A program made the position numbers and the translations under genes. The notes beneath the pieces were generated by a model. It searched no databases and was not told the origin of the DNA. It worked only from the letters and a program-made list of their open reading frames with translations. From contig JAWZYV010002511.1 in assembly GCA_038373885.1 (NCBI GenBank), positions 279,060 to 343,059 of the forward strand: DNA of 64,000 bases. The letters run 5' to 3'. Origin of the DNA: Cheiracanthium punctorium. Taxonomy: Eukaryota; Arthropoda; Arachnida; Araneae; Cheiracanthiidae. Of the stretch, positions 22,566-34,202 are shown piece by piece; the first letter of the stretch is position 1; each line of letters begins with the position of its first letter.

Positions 22566-25019
22566 AAGTCATTCTATGCAGCAAAATTTAAACTATTTAA
22601 AATAATACCTAATAAAAGACATGCAGTTTAAAAATATCATACTTTATTAGATTACTTTTACGAAAAAAAAAAAAAAAAAAAAACCATCCAAAAAAAGGAT
22701 TGTTTTTTCTAATGTTCGGAGCGAAGAAACGATTTTAAAAAATTCATCTCATATAATTTGTTAAATTATTGAAATTTATGGATTCCAAAATATACTTCAA
22801 TGTAATGCATCGAACCTAACAAATGTTCAAGAAATTATTAGCATTTATGTAACAAAAACAGATAAATAAAAGCACTCATACTCTTTGAAAATACTATTTG
22901 AAAAACAGAAAAAAAAGGGTTTCCAAAATTTAATTCTTATCTCAATTTGATAATAAATGTATTTTTCCTGTATAATTATAATAATGTATGCAACTGAAAT
23001 TTCAATTTTCAAAATTAATTATTGTATTTAGTTCACTTTTTGAACAAACTTATGCAAGATTATTCTACGTAATGCTGTCTTATTCTACAACCAACCAGTT
23101 CATCCGGGTTCATATCTATGAGCAGGACCGAATCCCATTAAGAGGTTTCGAATACTCGAGAAAGATGGCAACACCACAATTTTTTACCATACCAGGTCAC
23201 TCTGCGACCCCATTGTGGGACCATAAGGTGACCACCACAAGAGAAGGACATGTCGATCAAAGTTACTATACATCGACGTCACAATGACTACTCGCGGCCG
23301 AATTCGGAGTGTCACTTGGATGTTACCATGATATCAAGGCGATATTCGAAAATATACGTACAAAATTTAGAGAAGCTAAGCCACATAATAAAGATTCAAA
23401 ACTACTTTGCAGTGTAAATTGTAAATTTTGCATTTCACAGTCTAAAAACTCAGTGGCATTCTCGAGCAGGACTCTTAACTGTTCCTTAAGATACAACAAT
23501 AAATAATTCTCAAACAGCTTTCAAAATTAGTTTTGAAAGATAAATGAAGAATATTTTATGATAAGTTACGAGTACTGTATACGTGTATTTTCTCAAAACT
23601 GTGCACCTTGGACATGACTGGCCTTCTTATATTGTTCCTCCGAACTTTCAAGCAAATTTCGCGCGATTATATTTCTGGAATAACTCCCACTAATGATGAC
23701 ATTTTCTACAGTGTATTTTTATTTTGTTGTTTTTTGACAAAGACTTAAGGGGATTTTTTCACGAGTGTTGAACAGTTCAACTTTTATTACACATGCACGC
23801 TTAAATCTATTGATTAAAACTAACACTCATTTATTGATTAAATTTCTTATCGGCCGATTTAAATCCTTTTACGCCAAAAAAATACTCATTCAAGACAATA
23901 ATTTGTGAATGCCTCAAATCGCCCCAGCTCTCCCCCTATATTCTATTTAACTCATTTTCCGCAAAAATCTTGTCTATTGGAGAATTCTGACTTCTCCCCC
24001 ATGACCCATATCCTATTACTATCACGTGACCGACGCTCTTAACGGATAACGGTTCATAGTAAAAAACGCGGGCATAGTTGTGTGTGTATTCGCGTGATAG
24101 TTTTATGTTATATCCGAATGCCAAATGCATCTTTTTCATATTTAGAGTTGTGAAATAAATTCGGCCTAGATATGGAGGAGATGCTTTAGGTAAAGATTTC
24201 GCTTTAATGACATAGTTTCTTACGATTGGATTATAAAAAGCTGTTGTAAAACAAATGAAGTTATGATATCTCCATCCAAAGTGAGTAAGTAGTATTTTAC
24301 CTTTTTCATGTCAATAAATTGGGTTGCTGCTTTAATTAAATCTCACAGCTGGTTTAACCATGATTGCATTTCTGTATTCTGACTGTACTATGAATTCGTT
24401 TTATAACGAGAAACTATAGTGAAATTATATTATATTTATTAAAAAAATACTTTTTTTTATAGTGTATTAAGATATATGTAATGTATTTGCCTTGACTTAA
24501 AATTTATTTTCTCGGGCTTACAATCATAGATTACAGCTCTGATAATAAAAAATGAAGAAAACGAATCATTCCATATATTAATCAAAAACAGCAAATTTTA
24601 ATAATTCTAGCTTAAAATAATAATCTTAATTGAGTACAGATATGTTAATTAAAAAAGGGCTGATTTTGCAAAAACGCTCATTCTATAGCTTAAATAATAA
24701 TCATAATTGAGTACAGTTATATTAATTAAAAACGGACAGACACTCCTCATTTTTGATTATTATTTAGCCTAAATGGAGCTGTTGTATAATGCTCAAAAAT
24801 TGAGAATTTTTCGCTCCATTGATTTTTGTCGAAGAATTGAGCAAATTTTACTCAATCGGGAGAATGGCTGTTTGAAGTCAAAATTTGAGTAAAAATATAC
24901 TCCGTTTGATTATTATTTTACTCAATAGATTTAAGCGTGTGAATCATCATTAAGGTTCTGTTTAATAGCGCTTGTGACTCCATTCACTTTTTTTACATAT
25001 TTTTAATTTTCATTTAATA
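22566..25019. other. AT-rich DNA with one GC-richer island, no supported gene
   Basis: About 23080-23300 is less AT-rich and holds part of a 99-codon frame (22988-23287) with no recognisable domain; it could be an old repeat. A degenerate ~77-bp duplication (TAGCTTAAA(A)TAATAATC..AATTGAGTACAG) lies at 24609-24736, with an inverted echo near 24757-24775. The rest is featureless. Confidence 0.5.
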
Positions 25020-25021
25020 TA

Positions 25022-26565
25022 CACTGCCCTCCAAAAGTTAAGGTACAACCTGTTTTTTGTGAATAATATGGAAACGAATGAACATAGAAGCAAAAAAACT
25101 TGGACTAACTGAGCACTAAATAGCTCTTTATTGAGTACGACATAGAAATTTACACAAATTCAATACAAACATGGTGTAAAAGCAAAAGAACACTTTTGGT
25201 AGAAAAGTCCACTTTTCGAGAAAACAGTTTATCAAAGCTTTTTGTGGAAACATGTGGTGGAAACATTACAAAAATGAGTTCTAATAGGGAATGTGTCCAC
25301 CCCTAACTGCAATGCACTGGCGGCATCGATTCTCCATGCTGCTAATTAAGTTGTCGGACACCTCAATAGGGAGCGAAGACCACGCACGGATTAGTTCTTG
25401 TTCCAGCTCATACAACGATCTTGGAGGAGGACTTGAAGCAGCCACTTGTCTGCCAAGGTAGTTCCAAACATGTTCTATCGGATTGAGGTCTGGAGATTGA
25501 GCTGACCATTCCATTCGCTCCAAACCTTGACTCTCAAGATAATCCTCAACAAGCACAGCTCGGTGAGGTCGGGCATTATCATCCATCAGAATAAAATCAT
25601 TACCAATAGCAGCAGCATATGGCCGAACATAGGCATCAAGGATCTCGTCCCGATATCTCACACCAGTCATAGTTCCTCCCTGGAACACATGCAGGTCAGT
25701 GTGGCCATCGAGTGGGAACCCTGCCCAAACCATTATTCTACCACCTCGATAACTGTGTCTTTCCACAGTGTTGGATTGATGGTATCGGGTGCTTCGTTCC
25801 CTCCAGATAAGCAGACGTCCTGAATCGCTCTCCAGTATGAATCTGGACTCGTCTGGAAAGAGTACAGAAGCCCATCGCTGTCTGGTGCAAGGAACGTGTT
25901 CTCTTATCCAAGATAAACGGGCCCTTCTCTGTCGTCCGATGAGGGGGACACATACAAGTGGTCACCTTGCATAGAGACCGGCATTGTGAAGAAGCCTTCG
26001 CACCGTACTAGCGGATATTCTTCTCTCTGATGCTACAGAGTGGTCTGCAACAAGTTGCGGCGCAAAAATGCTTCTTCTTTTCCGGGCCGAAAGCGCTATA
26101 AAACGATATTCTGCTCGTGTTCGGCCTAGAAGATGTCTTCTGGGCACAGAAGCTTCCGTTTGATATTGATTCCAGAGACGGTGGACTACACTGCGAGACA
26201 CATTAAGACGCCTAGGAGCATAAGCCTGTGACAACTCCATTTCCATGCATACGACCGACCGCCACCTTAACGAATCGGGTAAATAATTTCTCTTAGACAT
26301 TGCGGGACCCTGCTACCTATTGTTAACGAATCTGCTAACAAAAGTTGTACGCGTAATTATGAAAGCCTAATATTCGACCATTTTTCTCTGACTCATATAT
26401 GCCTCTTCTTTTCTATAAAATCTAAGTGGTAGCTATCATTTTTGCATAAATTTGCATAAAGTTCATTTTTATCATTTATATAAACCATAAATTTTACTGT
26501 CTGTGTCATTTTTTTTATGGTGAGCTTCGAAAAACATGTTGTTGCTTAACTTTTGGAGGCCAGTG
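25022..26565 (-). mobile_element. Complete Tc1-like transposon (1,544 bp)
   Basis: The termini CACTGCCCTCCAAAAGTTAAG and CTTAACTTTTGGAGGCCAGTG form an imperfect inverted repeat, flanked by TA on each side (25020-25021 and 26566-26567). One transposase reading frame fills the centre on the minus strand. Length, terminal repeats and TA target are standard for the Tc1 group. A TATATA/TGTG microsatellite directly abuts the right end. Confidence 0.93.
25281..26300 (-). pseudogene. Tc1-family transposase with one in-frame stop
   Basis: The frame starts MSKRNYLPDSLRWRSVVCME and runs 339 residues to ...GGHIPY, about the usual Tc1 transposase length. Residues 1-110 are the paired-like helix-turn-helix region that binds the terminal repeats (SVVHRLWNQY, ISASTVRRLL). 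The catalytic triad is visible: D150 in FPDESRF, D241 in LMDDNARPH and E276 in SPDLNPIEHVW, with 34 residues between the last two (DD34E). GGRIMVWAG is also typical. A TGA at 25962-25964, codon 113, between the DNA-binding and catalytic parts, is the only disruption I found; no frameshift is needed. Without readthrough it makes a 112-residue DNA-binding fragment, so this copy is probably inactive but young. Confidence 0.93.
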
Positions 26566-26602
26566 TATATGTGTACATATCTACCTATCTATCTATCTGT
26601 AC

Positions 26603-26665
<63 letters not shown>

Positions 26666-26675
26666 TACATACGTA
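26566..26675. repeat. Compound microsatellite (TATC, TA, TG)
   Basis: CTAT units are followed by TA and then a long TG run ending GTGCGCGTAC. It adjoins the right end of the Tc1-like element. Confidence 0.9.
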
Positions 26676-26867
26676 CGCCCATACTTATACATAAGCGTGT
26701 GTGCTCTTGAATGTGTTCAGCTCAGCTTAAAATACAGGCATTTTGTTTGGGAGATTTAAATGAAGTTAGTGTTTTTATATTTACGACGTTTTAGAGAATA
26801 AAATATTCACTATCGTGGGGCGCTTTTAATGCAATCTTCAATACATTTTAACAAGCCGACCAGATTG

Positions 26868-27095
26868 TATGGTGGGCAAAGCACCCTACTAAGGTTTCGG
26901 GTACAAATTCCAGCGCTCGGGGTTTGATCCCCAACTGGGCGTGGCTGTCATTGTGTCCGTTCCTTCATAGGGGCGACGCTGGTCCACCTACTAGATGACC
27001 CCATAATAAAGAGATAAACAATTCCGGCCTTAGTAGTTGCCAATGCCTTCTAGTCAGAGACCCGCCATTGTAAAAAAAATAAAAAAATAAAATAA
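26868..27095 (+). mobile_element. SINE-2 copy
   Basis: The tRNA-like head has TATGGTGGGCAAAGCACC and the B-box GGGTTTGATCCCC. The body GGCGACGCTGGTCCACCTAC, CCCATAATAAAGAGAT, TTCCGGCCTTAGTAGTTGCC matches the copy at 22.4 kb. It ends CCGCCATTGT plus an A-rich tail. This is the best-preserved uninterrupted copy. Confidence 0.82.
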
Positions 27096-27840
27096 AATAA
27101 AAAATAACAAAAAAGTGTATGATAGTTAATTGAAAATTATCAGTACTGAAAGAAATTATGAACTCATTTCAAATATTGAGGAAGAAAACGTTAATGAATT
27201 TAGATTTTTTTTCTGCTACATAAAACTGTTTATATTGTGATAATCAAAATACTGGCTTAAATATGTTACTGGCTGATCGGCTTCCGTGTACTGCTGAAGT
27301 AAGAAAATTGTGAAAACTTATGTTCGAATCCCATAAAATTGATCACACAGAGTGAGTGCAACGATATTTAAATACGTTTTGTTCCAAACATTCCCTACTT
27401 TTTTTTCAATTCTTTTTTTGGTTTTTGCAGCGAAAGAGATTTAAATGTTTTTTATCCTAATCATACGTTTTAAATAGTTGACTATGAAAAACCATAAATA
27501 TTCTATTTAATTTTACTTTAAGAATTCGTCGGTATATTTCGTAAGTTGTACCAAAACTTCGAATGAAATCGGTAAGTTTTAATTTAAATCTAAGAATGAT
27601 TACTGCATCTTTTATTTTCAAGTGAATATGAAAAGAAATCTTAATATTAGTTAAGATTTTTAACTTTTATATCAAAATATTAAAGAAATGTATGCCGTTC
27701 TTAAAATAGCTTACTACTGAGTTTATTTAAAGGAGAGCAAATATCACCTTATCTGCTTTAGCTTCGCATTAGCTCTTCCCATATACTTTCGATGTAAAAA
27801 AGACGGGAGAAAAAACAAATATCACTATCCTATTTTTTCA
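27096..27840. other. AT-rich DNA without a gene
   Basis: Nothing recognisable. Confidence 0.5.
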
Positions 27841-28140
27841 GTAGCCTTTAAAAAGCACGCGAGCCTGATCGTTCCACGGATCAGTCCGGATAACGAAAAA
27901 TGTGTTTTACCTTTAATGCAATCTATCAGCGAATTCACCATACGCCAATCAATATATTGAACGTGAAACCACGCCCTCCTCGAAGAAATCCGCCCCTCTC
28001 GGCGAAGAGATTGCTCACGTGACTGTCATCTTTCGACAGGTGCAGGCAGGTGCGGATCGATAAAGACCTACTTACACATGGCTGCACCTACCACGGGAAA
28101 AGATCGGCTTAGGCAAGAACCCAAGAGGGTATTGGTTATC
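27841..28140 (+). other. CpG-richer block with a possible first coding exon
   Basis: Composition shifts here to more G, C and CpG than anywhere nearby outside transposons (CGCCCCTCTCGGCGAAGAG, CTCACGTGACTG with an E-box CACGTG). An ATG at 28079 in the context CACATGG opens MAAPTTGKDRLRQEPKR, and the next bases AGGGTATT could serve as a splice donor; unspliced, the frame stops after 24 residues. I do not recognise the peptide. It could be a promoter and first exon of a gene whose remainder lies outside or in distant exons, or simply an old repeat. Confidence 0.25.
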
Positions 28141-28867
28141 TCTTGCTGCTGAATTTTGAAAATACTATAATCATTGTTTGAAAACTCTCAGTAAAATTAA
28201 ATTCCGTTAAGCTACTAAATTTTTCAGCTTCATGGTTGTGCGCCTCTGATACTTTTAGAAGAAGGGTCTCGGAGAGCAACGCAAAACAAATTTCACGGAA
28301 ACTCTGCCTTTTCGTGTTTTTAAACACACACACAAAAAAAAAAATAATAAAGTGTATAAATATTTTATTCATTTTTCGTATTTTAACTCACTCGAAAATT
28401 TCTTCTATTTTTTATCCATATTTAGTAAATTGTTAGAAGCAGTTTTCATTTTATTGCTATTTTATTATCATTATTATTTGTAAAAAGAATTAACTTCTAT
28501 TACTTCTAACAAATTTCTAAATAAAGATCCCCTTTTTCTTGAGAATGTAAAATGCTCGAAATTAGGCATAATTTCAGCATTCACGACTTAAAGAACATTA
28601 ATAAAATTTCTTAATTTATAAATTGTCACTTTTTCTATGATATTGCTACTTTGTTCCGACTGTTTGTGTTTAAATATTCACGAGATCTTTTCAGCAAAAT
28701 TTTTATATGATAAAGTTAATTTTTATGTAATGACTTTCAGCGACATCATTTAACGTGGAATAAATTATCTATCGTCTCCAGGGGTGTGTCCTAAAGAAAA
28801 TGTGGATGACGCTCATTTTTTAGGAATTTAATTTAAATATGCGTAATTTTCTAATCGTAATTGCTTT

Positions 28868-28910
28868 TAAAACAATAAAGAAAATTAACTAAATCTTCTT
28901 TATTGTTTTA
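28868..28910. repeat. Perfect 15-bp hairpin
   Basis: TAAAACAATAAAGAA at 28868-28882 is exactly inverted at 28896-28910. Confidence 0.85.
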
Positions 28911-29807
28911 ATTATTTTTTAATTGATTGTTACGACTTTGTGATTAATTAAGTCTAGATTGTAAAAACATTTAATTTTGATCAACAGTTCCTTTAGAAAA
29001 TAATTAGAATTTTATTTACCACCTTCAAAAATCCTAATGACTGGATCTTTTTCATTGTTATTATTTTTACTGGAGCCTTTGTTGATTTTTTCCCCTTATT
29101 AACCATTTGGGAAGTCACTGTTTGACTAGGTGGTTAACATGTGTATTCTACTTTTAAGGATATATTTACTTTATTTAGAATTTCCAAATAGATTGTGAGT
29201 CTTGAAGTCCATTTAGGTGGCCCAAAAAGCTCTTTTTAGTTGCCTTTCTGACTCAGAATTACAAAATGAAGATTTCATTACATTAAAAAGAAGTCCGATC
29301 GTTTCCCGTTGAAAATTAAAGTGTGGAGGACGCATAAGATACACTTTTCTCTGCATCCCCGCTCGACTGCGCCAATAGACATAATCTGTGACTACATCAA
29401 TGTTCTTGAATTTTTAAGCTATTTTCTCTAACGTAGAGAAATGGAAAGTTCTAAAGATGATAATATATAAAAAGAAGAAAAATGTAAATCAACCCCGTAT
29501 TCATTATGAAACCAAATATTTAAATTGATAAAAAAGATAAATAAATCATGCCCAAATAGCATTCAAATGGCATTAAAACTAACGAACCAACTATGTGCCA
29601 TGGAAAAGTTCAGTATAAACGATCTATTCAGATACGGAAATTACAATTCGAAAATCTCCTGACTGGCATCATCTTTAAAACTTTGACTACTCATATCTTT
29701 AGTCTGGGTTAGTTCATGTTTCCGTGAAGTGCATTTGAAAAATATAATATTTAATACAAACACGTCCCTTTCCCAGTCACTTTCTCATGTTGATTAACTT
29801 CGGATCC
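28911..29807. other. AT-rich DNA without a gene
   Basis: Nothing recognisable. Confidence 0.5.
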
Positions 29808-29820
29808 CCAGGATTTATAC

Positions 29821-30095
29821 AGTTTCATTTTGTGTTGTGGCAGGCCTACACGAGAGGCATCTGTGTGTGTCTGTGTGTGGGGGGGGGTGGAGGTGCTTCA
29901 TCGGAGGACTTTTTAAGGGGTCCTAAAGCGTATTCACTTTACATCTAGAGACTTACATCTATCATCTACTCATATCTAGAGACTTACATCTAGAGACATC
30001 AAAACTCCAGGCCATTAGATCGACTGCCTCGGAGGACCTTTAAATTTAAGCCGTCTACCATGTTCAGTGTCTTATTCACTCGGCCATGGTGGGGC
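29821..30095 (-). mobile_element. SINE-1 copy with 13-bp target duplication
   Basis: CCAGGATTTATAC lies at 29808-29820 and again at 30096-30108. The tRNA-like head is at the high-coordinate end (CCATGGCCGAGTGAATAAG on the minus strand). The body contains a duplicated CTTACATCTAGAGA motif. The 3' end carries TG/G-rich simple sequence, then CTCGTGTAGGCCTGCCACAAC. Confidence 0.85.
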
Positions 30096-30299
30096 CCAGG
30101 ATTTATACGATCTCACTTGTATAGGATTAAAGAATCCTAGAGCTTTCAATATGTGCCACTGCTTACCATTCGATAGCTGCATACCACTGGATGTTTTCAT
30201 TTAAGCAGATAAGTTTACAAAAAAAGTAATTAAAATTTTTTAAAATGTTTAGAATGTTTTGAAGATTAAATACCTTAGATTCTCTATTTCCGAACAGAA

Positions 30300-30800
30300 G
30301 TGTAAGTTATTCCCCGGTACTTCCTGATGCACTTGAAAAAATTTTTTAAATCCTATCTGTATCAAAGCAAATTTCCCTCAACTAATGCAACTTATTTGGT
30401 GAGCGAAAATTTCACCTACAATTTCACTGGTCAAACTTCGCTGCAAAATTCACCGTCTGGTCATTTTTCAATACAAACCATTACGCTACGAAGTGTGATC
30501 CTTTGCTGCTTTCTTTCTTCCTTGAGTCGCGTTTAAAGAGATTTGTGATACATTTTTGCATAAGAAAATGCTAAAATGAACTAAAGTAAATATAGTTGGA
30601 GTAGATGAATCAACTGAGTTTGAAAAACTTTTTTATCCAACTCAAACTTTTTGCTGAATTACTCGCACAGTGTGAGATTTCGTATTATCGTGTTGAAAAA
30701 TAACACATTTCGTGTTCATAAAATTTAAAAGTTTTTCTGCTATAGCTGCTTTCATTCAATCAAGTTGAGTTCGGTGAGCTTATGTAATAACGGCAGTTAC
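30300..30800 (-). pseudogene. Mariner-type transposase fragment
   Basis: On the minus strand, 30640-30720 reads NTKCVIFQHDNTKSHTVRVI, followed by QQKV and a stop. This is the mariner second-Asp motif (V-I-F-H/Q-H-D-N-A-R-P-H-x-x-x-x-x-x-Q-Q-K). Upstream sequence in the same frame, QLD, stop, MKAAIAEKLLNF, fits the loop before it (QLxxLxxAIxEKxP). Downstream only scattered similarity remains. The right edge at about 30830 meets a PalA-related hairpin. It is clearly dead. Confidence 0.6.
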
Positions 30801-30851
30801 ATACAAGGTGTTCATAACAAAAGTTTCGCTGTTCAGAGCGTTGTACAAGTC

Positions 30852-31012
30852 AGGATTCAACCAAATTGTTTTTTCGGGATATTTCCCACCATTAATTTTT
30901 ATTTACAAATTTATACTTAAAATAAGTCCAAATATTTAATGCAAAATAAAACTGTCTAAAAATTGTGGTGGGAAATCTCAGGAAAAAAGCCGGAGACTTG
31001 GCAGCTCTGGTT
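30852..31012. mobile_element. PalA-related hairpin MITE
   Basis: The arms TTTCCCACCATTAATTTTTA and AAAATTGTGGTGGGAAAT surround ACTTAAAATAAGTCCAAAT, exactly the layout of 50385-50542. It ends GACTTGGCAGCTCTGG. The left terminus is eroded. Confidence 0.7.
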
Positions 31013-31064
31013 TTAGAATTCAACCCATTTGCAGGAACTCCTAATGAGACTATGGGAGAGAGAT

Positions 31065-31162
31065 TAGTTCTAGAGTCACCTCCAGGTGGATTAGTTAGAA
31101 GAAAAGGGTGGAAAAGAGATTAGTTAGAAGAAAAATTAGTTCAAGAGTCACCTCCAGGTGGC
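31065..31162 (+). repeat. Short direct duplication
   Basis: GAGTCACCTCCAGGTGG occurs twice about 75 bp apart, and between them TTAGTTAGAAGAAAA is repeated as well. Confidence 0.75.
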
Positions 31163-31480
31163 GTTTTACATTGTGCGAATGAAACAGACAAATAAACATT
31201 CTCAAGAAAAGAGAACAGTGAAGTTCTGTAAAAGGGTGGGTTGCATCTCTGCGCGGTGGGAGAATTTGCATATCAGCAAATATAACATTGTAAAACGCAA
31301 CCTGGTAGTGATTTTTTGAATTATTTTTTGTCCAAGCAAGTCTCTCCCACATTAAAGTTTCCAAAGAGTTTGATAGAATTCTGACCAGTAATTTTGGCTG
31401 TACACTGCTCTGAATAGGGAAATTTTTAACTTTGAACACCCTGCATAATTCCGCAGAAGTTCCAAAGAAACCAAACATAG
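31163..31480 (-). other. Possible unclassified element end with a 127-codon frame
   Basis: A 127-residue frame (31095-31478, minus) has no recognised domain. On the minus strand the sequence TGCAGGGTGTTCAAAGTTAA near 31430-31445 resembles transposon termini of the ACAGGGTG type, so the frame is more likely part of a repeat than a gene. The evidence is weak. Confidence 0.25.
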
Positions 31481-33587
31481 AATGCTGAAAAATTCAAACT
31501 AATTTCACCTAAGATTTCAGCTGTTTACTAAGCATTTATGTATTCTGAAAAGTTCTCGATTTCTTATCAAGAAAATTGTACTGTCTTCATCGGCATCTTC
31601 ACGCAAAATATCAAAATTTACATTTTCAAGAATATATGATTTTCGAGATAAAAGTTTTCCCTACAAAACCTGTTACCTGTTGAAATTTCTTAGCAGAAAA
31701 TGTCTCAAATCATTTACAGAAATTACTTTCATGCCAATATTTTGGCACTTGTATGTTATGACCACAACTGTGAACTATACTGAACATCAATATCTGATTG
31801 ATTTAACGGATCTGCTCATTCATTTTCTAAAATGCATTGCTTTAATATTTCTACGTTAATAAATAAATACACCCTCTAAAAAACAGTATTAGATTATAAG
31901 ACAAAAATTCCTACGTTGGTTTTTGTAAATTAAAAATTATTTGTCATAAAATATCAATTAGGCTATGTATAATTATATTTTTTCATATTAAGCTTACACT
32001 CGAATAATTTTTTAGAAGGTGTACAGTAATTTAAACAATCCAAACTGAAGTGAGGTAGATATACTACATGAAATCTAAGAACAAGCCAACTATAGTTGCC
32101 TGCACAAGTGACATTACTTTTTGTCTCCCTTAATATAAATAAAAGCGTTAAATAAATATCCGTTAAACAAAACGGTACATTATGTTTATTAAACGAAATT
32201 AACTAACGCAATATTTTATAATAAATTCGACATTTGAAATGCTCCCAAGCATATGATGTATTAAATCTTTACTCTAATATGAGGTGATTAATTGAAATCC
32301 CGCATACATAATTAAGTAAAATAACTTTTCGTTTATTACTGCTGCATATTTATTCACGTTAAATATTAGTTTAAGTAATTAATCTTGTGTCTTTAACCAC
32401 TAGAAATACGCAAACAGGAAGTGAATATTTACTATGTTCTCGCCCATTTAAAGCTTCAAGGAGAGATCTCTTGTTCTTTCCCCTCGACACTCATGAATCA
32501 AATTTTAAATCGATCGTGCTAATCCTTGCAACAAATCAGTGAAGGGAAATACATGTCGAATAAAGATATTAAAATAAAATAACTGGAGAATAGACAGCAG
32601 GCAGTAAACTGATCTCTTAGCAACTTAAAAGGAAATTCAAATTAGTGCAACACTAAGTGAAATTAAATCAAGCATATACTTCGAGGTATTGGATATACTT
32701 CGAGGCATTAAAATGTGCTTATTTTCCGAAATAAGTTGAAAAGTGCCCGAAAGTTTCGAGACAGTTTAATTCAATGAACATTTCGGATACTCTGATTCAA
32801 GTGGAAGTATTGTCAAAGCTTAAAATTTTTGTTTGCTTTTTCCAAAACGTTAGCTTTAACAATTTTCTTAATTTAAAAGCGTGAAAATTGAATTTACTGA
32901 ATATTTTCTTTCATATTAATATAATTTGAATTAAGTGAGTTGGAAGTTAGAATAATAAAATATTTACACTCCAAAAACCTAATGTTAAATATTCCTTTCT
33001 TGAGCATATCTTTAAAATAATTTGTGAACTATTGTATAAAAATGCTTTGAGACAATTATTTTTCTTTTATGGTAACATTATACGACCACTAGAAGGTTTT
33101 TCTCTTCTTGTATTCCGGGAGTTTCTTCTTGTTGTTTAGCCAAATGCAGTTGGCTGCAGTTATACATAAGTAAGCTTATGCACTAAGAAATGCCAAAATT
33201 TAACGGTTGTTTCTACAAATGCCGGATGTTTTGCATAAACTCGTCAACGTTTCACTACTTTTATATTGTAAATATTTAACACAGTTTTATAAAAAAAATT
33301 ATTTCTTCCCAACAAGGATATTTATTTCACTATAACGTGATGCAATAATCTTGAAAATCAAAAAAGTACTGATAAACATAAACATTTGAATAACCTTCAA
33401 AACCTTATTATAAGATAATTATGACGTTAACGATAGTAAGAATATGAATATGACGAATATGAAGTTGAGGATAAATCATTAGAAACAAAACAAGTCTCAA
33501 GGTGTTAACAGTTTGTGGTCAAGGCCTTTTTTGCTCGAACATACCAGCAACTCGAGATGAGTTAATCAATCCTACCCAATATCTACG
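31481..33587. other. AT-rich DNA without a gene
   Basis: Nothing recognisable. Confidence 0.5.
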
Positions 33588-33735
33588 GAATATAACTAAC
33601 CACTTTTTGTAAACAGTTATTTTCGACTTAAATTATTATTAGCGACTGACGGGAGAGTTCGTTAAGGTTTGGAAACACTATATTTTCAGTGAAAGGTAGT
33701 TAATTACGCTCCTTAGATGCTGACAGTTGCGGGTT
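33588..33735. mobile_element. PalA hairpin MITE, eroded
   Basis: The left arm CGGAATATAACTAACCACTT and TTTGTAAACAGTTATTTTCG are well conserved. The right arm is degraded (GGTAGTTAATTACGCTCCTT, GACAGTTGC). Confidence 0.7.
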
Positions 33736-33748
33736 TACCGTATCACAT

Positions 33749-34195
33749 CACCACCCCCTAGATGTAGAAGGCCTGATAACAGAAGCTTTTGCGTCATCAC
33801 CAGATCTTCCAAGTTGACTCCATCACAGTTTTCCTTTTATGAAGTAAAATTATTTAAAATTTCAGGTGAGTGATACAAATTTTCGAATACATCTTAAGTT
33901 AAAGATAAAAATTTAAATACCTTTCAGATAAAATATTATTTACTATGATCTATTTCTAAATCCTATTATATAATTAGTGATAGTTAAAATTTCCTATTTA
34001 TCGTAAAATTAAATTTTCTATCTTAAATCATTAAAATGTTTCATACGGGAGTAAATTCACCACAAACTTTGAATAATTTTATTTTGTGAAAATAAATGTG
34101 TGATGACGTAAAAGTTTCTGTTCTCAAGAAACGTAAAAGTTTTGTAAGTGATTTAAAAGTTTCTGTTCCACCTCCTCTATATCTAGGAGGTGGTG
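33749..34195 (+). mobile_element. PalB MITE (447 bp), exact 7-bp target duplication
   Basis: It begins CACCACCCCCTAGATGTAG and ends TATATCTAGGAGGTGGTG. ATCACAT lies on both sides (33742-33748 and 34196-34202). Internal GACGTAAAAGTTTCTGTTC is partly reduplicated near the right end. Confidence 0.95.
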
Positions 34196-34202
34196 ATCAC
34201 AT

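Noticed and set aside
31095..31478. 127-codon minus-strand frame as a gene
   Set aside because: It starts at a transposon-like terminus and includes a short direct duplication; noted only as a possible element fragment.
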